In this document: in pieces, positions 19,051 to 27,115 of the stretch
Numbering within the stretch: the stretch's first letter is position 1
Layout of the letters: every line of letters begins with the position of its first letter
Origin: Psychrobacter raelei
GTDB taxonomy: Bacteria; Pseudomonadota; Gammaproteobacteria; Pseudomonadales; Moraxellaceae
Direction of reading: 5' to 3'
NCBI RefSeq assembly: GCF_022631235.3
Contig: NZ_CP093310.2
Location: 3,038,001 to 3,102,000 of the forward strand
DNA length: 64,000 bases
Translations under genes and position numbers: made by a program
Notes under the pieces: model-generated
Databases searched by the model: none
Told to the model about the DNA's origin: nothing
What the model saw: the letters and a program-made list of their open reading frames with translations, nothing else

Positions 19051-21576
19051 ATGCTCACAAACTATCAAAACCACCAACCCCCAAAACGCCGAACCAACCG
19101 CCCTTTATCGCCACTGATGATGAGTATCCGTCTATACATCCAAGCGATCTGTATCCAAAACAGGACGTTGCCGGCTGCATCTGCCAAGCTGCCGTATTTG
19201 CTACAAGCAGCCACATTGGCAGCACTGGGCGCCTATAGCACAGCGGCATTAGCAGAAGATAAGCCTTCGGTTGAGCTGGCGCCCATTGTTGTTACCGCCA
19301 GTGCATTTGAGCCACAAGCGGGTGATATGGCGACCGCAACCAGCGTTATCACCCAGTCACAGATTATGCAGCAAGGCAAATCCACCTTGGGCGATGCACT
19401 AGCAAATGAGCCCGGTGTCAACTCAGATACCTTTGGTCAAGGTGCCACACGTCCTATCATCCGAGGTCAAACTGCACCTAGAGTACAAGTGGCTCAAAAT
19501 GGCATGCTGGTACAAGATGCATCACAAATATCACCCGATCACCAAGTCTCTGTGCCTGTGCTTGGCGCCAAACAGATTGAGGTAATCAAAGGCAGCTCAG
19601 CCCTAATGTATGGCGGCGGTGCTATTGGCGGTGTGGTCAATGTGGTCGATGACACCATCCCATCCGAGCCGATGAATGACACAGTCAGTGGACAATTTGG
19701 TTTGATTGGGCAGCAAACCACAGACGGCTATCTAGGCTATGCCCAGTTAAATGGCAAGCTAAATGATAACTGGCAGTGGACGGGGCGTTTTCAAAAGACC
19801 GATCTAGATGATGTGAAAGTACCCAAGTCACGTTATGACAAAGTCAAAAACAGTTGGTATAAGCAAGACAACGCCAGTGTTGGCTTTGCCTATGTGAATG
19901 AGTTTGACTATGTTGGCTTCTCTTATCAGCGTCAAGATTCAGACTATGGTCTGCCGTTTCATGTGCATAACCACTGTCAGCCAGATGAGCATCGTATAAA
20001 TAGACTGACGTGCGGCTTAGATGAACATGAGCATGGGGCGCATGAGCATCACGATCATGGAGAGCACGAACACGAAAAACATGGGCATACAGAGCACGAA
20101 CATGGTCATAACGAACATGAAGAGCATGAACACGGTCATGATGAACATGGACACGAAGAACACGGACACCAAGAGCATGAACATGGCCATGAAGAACACG
20201 ATCATGACGAGCATGAGCATCACCATGAACATGGCGAGTTGCCTTACGTTAAGCTAAAATCCGATGTGTATCAGATTCAAACCGAGCATTTGGTACCCTT
20301 AACCGGTATTGATAAACTGGCAACAAGGTTTAGTTATACCGATTATCAGCATGATGAGATTGATGAAGGGGTTGTCGGTACCATATTCAAAAACAAGGCC
20401 TTTGGGGCGACCGTTCAGGCCACTCATGCCACCCATCAGGTCGGTAATTTAGGTTATATGAAAGGAATCATTGGTGTCGATTATGCCAATAGCAAATTCT
20501 CCGCAGAGGGGCTAGAAGCGTATTTGCCAAAGACCAGACGCAATCAAGTAGGCACTTATATTATTGAGCGTTTAACACCGACTTATTCTGGCGCCCAAAT
20601 TAATGACGCCGGCAGATTAGGTGCGCAATCCTCTAAGACACAGCAAGATCATAGGGGTCATAATCACGGCAGCAGCACCCTTCCTACCGACAGTACCGCT
20701 GCCAAGCTTGCAAAGCAGGGTAAAGACTTATGGTATGTACAGTTTGGCGGCCGTCAAGATATTCAAAAAATCGAAGATATGGATAACAATATCTCCAAAT
20801 CTGATAACGCACACTCTTTGAGTTTAGAAGCTGGGCGTTACCTGACACCGACGACCCAAGTATCCGCTCGCGTCAGTCACTCTGAAAGACTGCCTGCCTC
20901 TCAAGAGCTGTATGCCAATGGCGCTCACTTGGCTACCAATACTTGGGAGCGTGGTAACCTACAGCTGGATAAAGAGTCTACCGATGGTATCGAGCTTAGC
21001 CTTCGCTATGACAATAATAAAAACTTTGATCTGAGTACTTCTGTGTTTTATAACGATACAGACGACTATATCTATGCAAAAACTCAAGACTTAGTGACCG
21101 ATGGGGAGTCTAAAGGCTTTAGATTGGTTGATTATCATCAATCAGATGCCAAACACTATGGCGGTGAAATTAAAGCACGCTATTATTTAAATGATTATAT
21201 TAGTATTGGCGGCTTTTCAGATATTGCCATTATCGAGCTAAAAGACAAACAACTCGGCAGTAAGTATGCACCCAGACTGGCTGCGCCTAGAGTCGGCGGC
21301 GACATTACTGCGCAGTTCAATCAATTTGATGTGGTGTTGTCAGGCTATCACCGTTATGAGCAAAATAAGGTGGCAGAGTTTGAGCACACTACGCCCAGCT
21401 ATAATATGGTAGATGCCAAAGTGACTTATCACAGTGCCGGCCCGCAAGATTATACCGCATTCTTACAAGTCTCTAACCTATTAAATGACTTAGCCTACAA
21501 TCACAGCTCCTACCTTGTCGAGCATATGCCGCTGGCAGAACGCTCTTTTAATGCCGGCATCACTTACCGCTTCTAA
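19051..21576 (+). CDS. znuD: ZnuD-like TonB-dependent zinc receptor with His-rich loop
   Basis: The chosen start, ATG 19051, follows AGGTAAG; an ATG at 19000 lies next to the operator without an SD. The 841-residue protein has an unusually long leader of about 68 residues ending ALA. The plug contains LAPIVVTAS, LGDALANEPGV and RPIIRGQTAPRVQV, and the barrel ends AGITYRF. Residues 324-396 are a His/Glu/Asp tract with 31 His in 73 residues, preceded by Cys309 and Cys321 that could form a disulfide, as in the surface loop of neisserial ZnuD. A second short HRGHNHG cluster follows. The loop should capture zinc at the surface. The Zur-like operator upstream supports this. Confidence 0.9.
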   Translation: MLTNYQNHQPPKRRTNRPLSPLMMSIRLYIQAICIQNRTLPAASAKLPYLLQAATLAALGAYSTAALAEDKPSVELAPIVVTASAFEPQAGDMATATSVITQSQIMQQGKSTLGDALANEPGVNSDTFGQGATRPIIRGQTAPRVQVAQNGMLVQDASQISPDHQVSVPVLGAKQIEVIKGSSALMYGGGAIGGVVNVVDDTIPSEPMNDTVSGQFGLIGQQTTDGYLGYAQLNGKLNDNWQWTGRFQKTDLDDVKVPKSRYDKVKNSWYKQDNASVGFAYVNEFDYVGFSYQRQDSDYGLPFHVHNHCQPDEHRINRLTCGLDEHEHGAHEHHDHGEHEHEKHGHTEHEHGHNEHEEHEHGHDEHGHEEHGHQEHEHGHEEHDHDEHEHHHEHGELPYVKLKSDVYQIQTEHLVPLTGIDKLATRFSYTDYQHDEIDEGVVGTIFKNKAFGATVQATHATHQVGNLGYMKGIIGVDYANSKFSAEGLEAYLPKTRRNQVGTYIIERLTPTYSGAQINDAGRLGAQSSKTQQDHRGHNHGSSTLPTDSTAAKLAKQGKDLWYVQFGGRQDIQKIEDMDNNISKSDNAHSLSLEAGRYLTPTTQVSARVSHSERLPASQELYANGAHLATNTWERGNLQLDKESTDGIELSLRYDNNKNFDLSTSVFYNDTDDYIYAKTQDLVTDGESKGFRLVDYHQSDAKHYGGEIKARYYLNDYISIGGFSDIAIIELKDKQLGSKYAPRLAAPRVGGDITAQFNQFDVVLSGYHRYEQNKVAEFEHTTPSYNMVDAKVTYHSAGPQDYTAFLQVSNLLNDLAYNHSSYLVEHMPLAERSFNAGITYRF
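20020..20238 (+). repeat. His-codon-rich degenerate repeat inside znuD
   Basis: A run of CAT/CAC codons alternating with GAA/GAG/GGx/GAT, encoding residues 324-396. Units such as HEHGH recur irregularly. Because it is built from 6-bp-like units it is prone to slippage, so loop length may differ between strains. It also creates spurious Met-rich ORFs in the other frames. Confidence 0.85.
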
Positions 21577-21591
21577 GTTCACCCTTGCCAT

Positions 21592-21635
21592 AAAAAAAGT
21601 GCCTCAGTTCTGAATGGACTGAGGCACTTTTTATG
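21592..21635. terminator. Bidirectional terminator after znuD
   Basis: AAAAAGTGCCTCAGT pairs with ACTGAGGCACTTTTT around a 9-nt loop. A run of A before and T after lets it work for znuD and for the small minus-strand ORF that converges on it. Confidence 0.9.
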
Positions 21636-21734
21636 GGTTAGGGATGACTTATTTACAGATTACTTATTTGTAGCCATCATTTTTGTAGGCATCATTTTTG
21701 TAGACACTGTCATCATGGAGTGTCATCGCCGCCA

Positions 21735-21866
21735 TTATGAGCCTGCTTTTGCTGCTTTTTTCGCTTGGCGCTCTGCATCACTTAGGTTGCTCTTGGCTTG
21801 ATGGCTAGAGCGATGAGACTGTTTTAGAGCTTGAATTTGGCTATATTTTGTTAATCCCATATCCAT
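21735..21866 (-). CDS. Possible 43-residue basic small protein
   Basis: Reading the minus strand from ATG 21866 gives 43 residues with a helical, Lys/Ala/Gln-rich C-terminal half (SDAERQAKKAAKAG) and three His. There is no signal peptide and I recognise no family. Support is limited: the SD is poor (GTGGG), and a second ATG two codons on is equally possible. In favour are its position facing the bidirectional terminator and a composition resembling a real small basic protein. It could also be chance. Confidence 0.35.
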   Translation of the reverse strand: MDMGLTKYSQIQALKQSHRSSHQAKSNLSDAERQAKKAAKAGS

Positions 21867-21945
21867 GACCCACAAGCCGGCCTATAATAGCAAGTTTTCT
21901 GCTGTTTTATACAGCTGTCTAATTTAGATGGCCATAGGATTTTTT

Positions 21946-22866
21946 GTGAGCAAACGTGACCTCATAACCTTTATTACCCTGGCCTTCATGTGGTCGTTGT
22001 CTTTTATATTTTACCGCATTGGGGTGCCTGAATTTGGCTCAGTTGCCTTTGCCAGTATTCGCTTGGAGCTGGCGGGGATAACCATGCTTTTATTTGTGCT
22101 ACTAAACCCAAAAAACCGTCAAGGCATTTTGGCTAACTGGAAGCTACTGACCATTATCGGATTATGCTCTACTGCCATTCCATTCGTGCTGTTCGGCTAT
22201 GCCGCAAAATCGGTTAATGCCGGTGTACTGGCGGTATTAAACGCCTCTGTCCCGATGATGAGTGGGGTAATGGCCAGCCTGTTCTTCAATGATAAACTGT
22301 CAAAAAAACAAATACTGGGACTTGTCATTGGGGTCATTGGCGTGTTTATTTTGATGAGTGAAAATTTCTTGGCGATGATGCACAGCAGTGGCGGCGATCA
22401 TAGCAGCTTACAGTCCCAATTGTGGCCCATGAGCTTTGCGCTGTTTGCCTGTATTGGCTATGCCACCGGCGCCAACCTCACCCGCAACTATCTAGAGCAC
22501 ATCTCTCCCATCGCCATTACGGCCGGCACCTTGATTACGGCCAGTATTGTGATGCTGCCGGTCGCTATTTATAATTTCCCCTATCATCACTCTATTAGCG
22601 CCAAAGCTTGGGGTTCGGTGATTTGTATTGGTATTTTATCCACTGCGATTGCACTGATATTTATGAATCAGTTGATCAAAAGTATTGGTCCAGTACGCGC
22701 CACCAGCATCACCTTGGTCATCCCCATTTTTGCCATTATTTTTGGCTATATATTACTCGGTGAATCACTTGATATCTTTGCCATTGTGGGCTCGGTGGTA
22801 ATTTTATTCGGCACTTATCTGTCATTAAACCTATCTGTTAAAAAACTGGCCGAACCTCAAGTCTAA
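21946..22866 (+). CDS. EamA/DMT family transporter
   Basis: An inner-membrane exporter with about ten hydrophobic segments in two EamA repeats (first MWSLSFIFYRIGVPEFG, second beginning near LWPMSFALFACIGYATG). I choose GTG 21946 because AGGA precedes it at good spacing; ATG 21928 is in frame but has no SD. That gives 306 residues, normal for the family. DMT members of this type export amino acids or other metabolites, and the substrate cannot be read from sequence. TATAAT at 21883-21888 is a candidate -10. It ends at a clear terminator. Confidence 0.88.
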   Translation: MSKRDLITFITLAFMWSLSFIFYRIGVPEFGSVAFASIRLELAGITMLLFVLLNPKNRQGILANWKLLTIIGLCSTAIPFVLFGYAAKSVNAGVLAVLNASVPMMSGVMASLFFNDKLSKKQILGLVIGVIGVFILMSENFLAMMHSSGGDHSSLQSQLWPMSFALFACIGYATGANLTRNYLEHISPIAITAGTLITASIVMLPVAIYNFPYHHSISAKAWGSVICIGILSTAIALIFMNQLIKSIGPVRATSITLVIPIFAIIFGYILLGESLDIFAIVGSVVILFGTYLSLNLSVKKLAEPQV

Positions 22867-22872
22867 ACACCT

Positions 22873-22911
22873 AAAAAAAGCGCCTGATTGCTCGCTCAAG
22901 GCGCTTTTTTT
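22873..22911 (+). terminator. Terminator after EamA transporter
   Basis: AAAAAAAGCGCCT pairs with AGGCGCTTTTTTT around a 13-nt loop (22873-22885 with 22899-22911). The A and T runs could allow function in both directions. Confidence 0.9.
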
Positions 22912-23095
22912 ATGGGTATACTGTCAGGGGGTTATAGCACAGCTTTTTGTCATGGCCATCTTTGGGCATGATATCAACTGCTGATCGATAAATATCCGCT
23001 CTCAACAAAGGATGGCTTATGGCCTGAGTGGCGGTGTGTTAAGCTACAGTTACCTCAGTACCTGTCTTTACCCCAGTTTAACTCAAGGATGATTT

Positions 23096-24823
23096 ATGCC
23101 CATTTTCTCCCCTATTAAGCGCTTAATACCTGTTCTAACTGCATCAAATACTGCAGCTGACAGCGCTGCCCCTTTGGGATTAGCTTCAATACGGACACAG
23201 TATTTACCGCAATTGCCGGCACTACCCAACTTACCCAAACGCGCCGCCGCTTCGGCACGCAGACTGCTGCCGGCGCTACCCTTTAATAAAAAGCCTGATC
23301 TTGAGGTGTTAATTATAGGCGCAGGCGTATCCGGCATTGCAACAGCCAGTCATCTACAGCGCGACAAGCTACTTAGCCCACTGATTACACACAAAAAAGT
23401 CGCCATTGTGGAGAAGCGAGCCGCCATTGGGGGTACTTGGGATTTATTTAAATACCCTGGCATTCGCTCAGACTCCGACATGACCACTTTTGGTTTTGCT
23501 CACCGCCCCTGGCTGGGCAAAAAGACCTTGGCGGATGCCGCTTCAATTAAGCGCTATATTGAAGACACTGCTACAGAAGAAAACTTACAGCCTTTGATAC
23601 AGTTTAATACCGAAGCGAGTGCATTAAACTGGTCAAGCCGGCACCAATACTGGCAGGCTCAGCTCACCGACGTCACTACAGGGCAAACCCGCCATATCAC
23701 CGCCCGCTTTGTCATTGGCGCCACGGGCTATTATGACTATGACGCAGGTTATCAGCCTGTTTTTAAGGGACAGCAAGCGTTTAACGGTAAAATCGTACAC
23801 CCACAGCTGTGGGATGAGACCATTGATTATGACAATAAACGGGTGGTGGTCATTGGCAGTGGGGCCACTGCGGTGACGTTGGTACCCGCGCTACTAAGTC
23901 AAGACGCTTATTTGGCTTCTGCTTCACCTGCCAAGCCACAAGTTGCGGCGCAGGTCATCATGCTGCAGCGTTCACCCACTTATATCGCCAGCATCCCAAG
24001 TGAAGATCCAAGCTATGTTCTACTCACCGAGCGATTTAAATTACCGCCCAATGCTGCCTATGGCCTAGTTCGAGGTCGTAACATACTGCTGCAGCAAAGC
24101 CTATATAGATTATCTCGAGTGGCGCCCAAACTCTTAAAAACCATCCTCACCCAGCGTAATAAATATGCACTTAAAGGCAGCGGTGTGGCATTAAACCATT
24201 TCGTGCCTGATTATAATCCGTGGGATGAGCGTCTATGCGCTGTACCAGATGGTGATTTATTTAAAGCGATGCATACAGGTCATGCTGATGTGGTGACAGA
24301 CCATATTGATCACTTTACTAAGGACGGTATACAGCTGGCTTCTGGTCGTCATTTGCCTGCAGATATTATTATCACCGCCACAGGCCTCAAGCTGCAAATG
24401 CTTGGAGGCGCTAAACTTACTATAGATGGCAAAGCTCTTGATGTCAGTGCGCGCATGAGTTACAAAGCGGTGCTGCTAGAGGGCGTTCCTAATATGGCTG
24501 TGTTGTTCGGCTACACCAATGCCTCTTGGACACTCAAGATTGACCTCGCTGCGGCCTATCTGACCCGATTGTTACGCCACATGCATCATTACGGCTATAA
24601 AAGCGTCATCCCCGATGCGGTAGCTACCGATGGTGAACAGGCCAACCGACTGCCAGATACAGTCATGGGGTCACTGAGCGCCGGCTACATTCAGCGGGCC
24701 CAAAACACCCTACCCAAGCAAGGCGACCGGTATCCTTGGTATGTGACTAATAACTATCTAAGCGACCGTATGATGCTCAAGCAGCACCGCGTTCATGATA
24801 AATGGCTTCGCTTTGGCCGTTAA
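23096..24823 (+). CDS. FAD-dependent monooxygenase, Baeyer-Villiger/FMO type
   Basis: ATG 23096 follows AAGGATG. The 575-residue flavoprotein has an FAD Rossmann motif G75-A-G-V-S-G80, a type-I BVMO-like motif F229-x-G-x3-H235-x3-W239-D and an NADPH Rossmann motif G254-S-G-A-T-A259. Such enzymes insert oxygen next to ketones or oxidise heteroatoms with NADPH and O2. Odd: about 65 residues precede the FAD motif, rich in Ala, Pro and Leu and with basic residues, where most homologues start just before the Rossmann fold. This is neither a clear signal peptide nor a known domain. Substrate is unknown; no alkane or ketone pathway genes are adjacent. Confidence 0.88.
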   Translation: MPIFSPIKRLIPVLTASNTAADSAAPLGLASIRTQYLPQLPALPNLPKRAAASARRLLPALPFNKKPDLEVLIIGAGVSGIATASHLQRDKLLSPLITHKKVAIVEKRAAIGGTWDLFKYPGIRSDSDMTTFGFAHRPWLGKKTLADAASIKRYIEDTATEENLQPLIQFNTEASALNWSSRHQYWQAQLTDVTTGQTRHITARFVIGATGYYDYDAGYQPVFKGQQAFNGKIVHPQLWDETIDYDNKRVVVIGSGATAVTLVPALLSQDAYLASASPAKPQVAAQVIMLQRSPTYIASIPSEDPSYVLLTERFKLPPNAAYGLVRGRNILLQQSLYRLSRVAPKLLKTILTQRNKYALKGSGVALNHFVPDYNPWDERLCAVPDGDLFKAMHTGHADVVTDHIDHFTKDGIQLASGRHLPADIIITATGLKLQMLGGAKLTIDGKALDVSARMSYKAVLLEGVPNMAVLFGYTNASWTLKIDLAAAYLTRLLRHMHHYGYKSVIPDAVATDGEQANRLPDTVMGSLSAGYIQRAQNTLPKQGDRYPWYVTNNYLSDRMMLKQHRVHDKWLRFGR

Positions 24824-24868
24824 GCTGTTGCCATTACTTTACGCTTAGCGCCACGATCGGCAGGTAAT

Positions 24869-24905
24869 AAAAAAATAGGACAGCTTTCGCTATCCTATTT
24901 TTTTT
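24869..24905. terminator. Bidirectional terminator
   Basis: AAAAAAATAGGA-CAGC pairs with GCTA-TCCTATTTTTTT around a TTTC loop, between the monooxygenase gene and the convergent Lys-rich small gene. Confidence 0.9.
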
Positions 24906-24924
24906 AATAAACCATTAATGGCGC

Positions 24925-25083
24925 TTATTTTTTCTTAGCTTTTTTGTCTTTCTTAGCTTTTTCTTTCTTTTTTTGGTCTTTTAGCTTATCTAACTCTTTG
25001 ACCTTTTTCTCTACTTTTTTCTTAGCTTTTTTGATGTCTTTTTTCAGTTCTTGTTTTAGCGCTTTAATATCAGATTTAGACAT
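24925..25083 (-). CDS. Lys-rich 52-residue coiled-coil small protein
   Basis: ATG 25083 is preceded by AAGGAAG at ideal spacing, and the frame ends at TAA 24925-24927, just before a terminator. The 52 residues are about half Lys, start MSKSDIKALKQEL and show heptad-like spacing of Ile/Leu/Val (I6, L9, L13, I17, V24, V28, L31, L34), so an amphipathic helix is likely. The C-terminal third is nearly all Lys, Ala and Asp. No family is recognised; a nucleic-acid- or ribosome-associated role is a guess from charge. The plus-strand ORF over the same bases is its shadow. Confidence 0.75.
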   Translation of the reverse strand: MSKSDIKALKQELKKDIKKAKKKVEKKVKELDKLKDQKKKEKAKKDKKAKKK

Positions 25084-25388
25084 GATGGCTTCCTTATATT
25101 TATTTTATAAATCTATCATTAAATATCTTATGTTTAACCTATCAGGTAATGTTTTACCTAAAGTTATTATTTACCGCAGCAACCAGAGTCTTAACATCTG
25201 CTAGGTTGACAACGATAAATAATGACTTATATCGATAGTATCAAATTAGATTTTTAAAACAAGAGACTACTGTATTTAGAATGTAATATTAAATTGCACT
25301 ACCTAATTACTGTAATCGCTTTAAATAAAAAAACCTCACACCATTCTTGTCTGCCTCGAACGCCAAACCATGAATGCTAATGACTGAT
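25084..25388. other. AT-rich intergenic region upstream of the Lys-rich gene
   Basis: About 305 bp between the Lys-rich small gene and the DUF2058 gene, both on the minus strand. I see no ORF with an SD and no strong hairpin. It should contain the promoter of the small gene. Confidence 0.5.
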
Positions 25389-25922
25389 TTACCACATCAA
25401 ATCATCAGGGATAACATAAGCAGCATACGGATCATCTTCAGCAGGCTCATCTTGCGCCTTGTCATTAGACTCAACAATAAACCCTTCTAGCTTCTCATTA
25501 ATACGATCGGCTAACGGACGTGGCAACAATGCATACCCCTCCTCTAAGCGGGCAATACTGACATGACCGGCAACAATCTGATCAAACAGCTTTTGGGTGA
25601 TGTGCATCTTTTTGATTTTGCTGTCATCAACAAAGCGGTATTCGATATCACCTTGAGTGTCTGTAATCTGATACTGATGAATCATCTGTACGATATTGGC
25701 TCTTAGGGTTTTCTCTTCTAGTGCTTGCTGTCTTTGCTGATTTAGAGCTTGGTCTTTTTTGAGCTTTTCGGCCTGTGCTTCTGCCACTGATTGTTTGATT
25801 TCTGCATCGGGGGCATTGCCAGTACGCTTGGCATGTTCAGCTTGTTTGGTTAGCTTTTTGGCTTTTTTGGTATCCACCAACCCTGCTTTTAAGAGTTGGG
25901 CTTGTAAGGCATTTTTGGCCAT
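25389..25922 (-). CDS. DUF2058 family protein (YaiL-like)
   Basis: The 177-residue protein opens MAKNALQAQLLKAGLVDTKKAKK and continues with a long charged helix region (about residues 15-75) rich in Lys, Gln and Glu. It ends with a compact domain containing YRFVDDSKIKKMHI and GYALLPRPLADRI. This layout matches the DUF2058/YaiL family, annotated as nucleoprotein- or polynucleotide-associated, with no firm function. It has no signal peptide or membrane segment. Single gene, minus strand. Confidence 0.85.
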   Translation of the reverse strand: MAKNALQAQLLKAGLVDTKKAKKLTKQAEHAKRTGNAPDAEIKQSVAEAQAEKLKKDQALNQQRQQALEEKTLRANIVQMIHQYQITDTQGDIEYRFVDDSKIKKMHITQKLFDQIVAGHVSIARLEEGYALLPRPLADRINEKLEGFIVESNDKAQDEPAEDDPYAAYVIPDDLMW

Positions 25923-25972
25923 GTTGATATCCTTTGTGCTTCAAATAGGTTCGCGCTTTAAATAAAAAGGCA

Positions 25973-26009
25973 TAAAAAAGACAGGGTACAAGTTTTATGT
26001 CACCCTGTC
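25973..26009 (-). terminator. Terminator of the N-acetyltransferase gene
   Basis: GACAGGGT pairs with ACCCTGTC around an inner stem, followed on the minus strand by TTTTTTAT. It lies 34 bp past the stop of the acetyltransferase gene. Confidence 0.85.
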
Positions 26010-26042
26010 ATCACTTTCATCGCTTTACTTAACGCCTATGAA

Positions 26043-26873
26043 TCAGTGCTCGGCTTTGTCTTGTACATAGCCCTCAAATACTTGGGCTAATTCATCTCGG
26101 CTATAGTTTACATTGAGCTCATCTTGCATAATATCAATAAAATGCTCAAGCTCAGTAATGGTCACCTGTTCGGTATGATCTGCATAAATCTTAAAATAAT
26201 CAGTGTTTCTGAGCGAATAAATCACATCCTCGCCATAGCAGGAGACAACCAAGTTATTACGCCATATGCCCTCAGGATTCATATAACAATAAAAATTACC
26301 CACCTCAAAGTCTGCATCGATATTTTCAATCAAATCAAAGGCAGTGGCATTGTAAGGCTCATTTTTTTCCATTAATTGCATGGTATACACGTTTTTGTCT
26401 GCATCCACAGGCAACACTTTGTATTCAATACCTAAATGACTCAGCGTCGGCTGGGTGTCACCTATTTTGATAACCACCGTCGGGCTTCGAAATCCAACAC
26501 CCACATCCACCAAATACTTCTCACCTTGATAATACAAGACAGTCACACGATGCGTCATAGGAATGGTAGGTGGAGATTGGTTGTTCACCACTCGAGCAAG
26601 GTGTTGAGTCACCTCAAAGCCTTTGGCCTTAAGCACTTCATACATAAGCTTATTATGCTCAAAGCAGTAGCCGGCTCTTTTACTGACCACTAGATTGTTA
26701 TATACAGACTCTAAATCAATGGGGATCGCCTCACCAAGTAAAATCTTGGGATTACCAAAGGCATAAGTTTGTAAATGGGCTTTTGCCAGCGTTGAGATAT
26801 CCTCTAAGCTTTTGATATCTTGGTCAATATTGAGTGTGTCCAGATAATTTTTAACAATTTGTTCGGTATCCAC
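26043..26873 (-). CDS. Arylamine N-acetyltransferase
   Basis: NAT enzymes move acetyl from acetyl-CoA to arylamines or hydrazines. The 276-residue protein keeps the Cys-His-Asp triad: Cys70 in KRAGYCFEHN, His108 in PMTHRVTVL and Asp123 in LVDVGVGFR. Length fits the family (about 275). It is cytoplasmic with no signal peptide. In a free-living bacterium this may detoxify aromatic amines. The physiological substrate is not shown by context. Confidence 0.92.
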   Translation of the reverse strand: MDTEQIVKNYLDTLNIDQDIKSLEDISTLAKAHLQTYAFGNPKILLGEAIPIDLESVYNNLVVSKRAGYCFEHNKLMYEVLKAKGFEVTQHLARVVNNQSPPTIPMTHRVTVLYYQGEKYLVDVGVGFRSPTVVIKIGDTQPTLSHLGIEYKVLPVDADKNVYTMQLMEKNEPYNATAFDLIENIDADFEVGNFYCYMNPEGIWRNNLVVSCYGEDVIYSLRNTDYFKIYADHTEQVTITELEHFIDIMQDELNVNYSRDELAQVFEGYVQDKAEH

Positions 26874-27115
26874 ATTGATCTCCTAGTCTAGTATAGGCCT
26901 CTAATTAACCGCTTTTTTGGCACACTGGCTGACACGCATTTTTATTTTAATGTCTTCAATTTTGACATGCTCACCTTTAATGTGCTCTAAATAACTTATT
27001 ATTAAATAAATACAGTTAATCATCGTTAAATAGCTGGGGTTAAAGGCTAAGGTTAAATAGAGAGTGATGTGGTTTTATATTAACAAAGCACTGCGTAAAT
27101 AACGGTAACGATTGG

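Noticed and set aside
20017..20257. Met-rich ORFs over the ZnuD His tract, on both strands
   Set aside because: CAT codons read out of frame or in reverse give ATG. They are artefacts of the repeat.
24944..25204. 86-codon Phe/Ser/Leu-rich plus-strand ORF
   Set aside because: It is the complement of the Lys-rich gene (AAA/AAG becoming TTT/CTT). The minus-strand frame has the SD and terminator.
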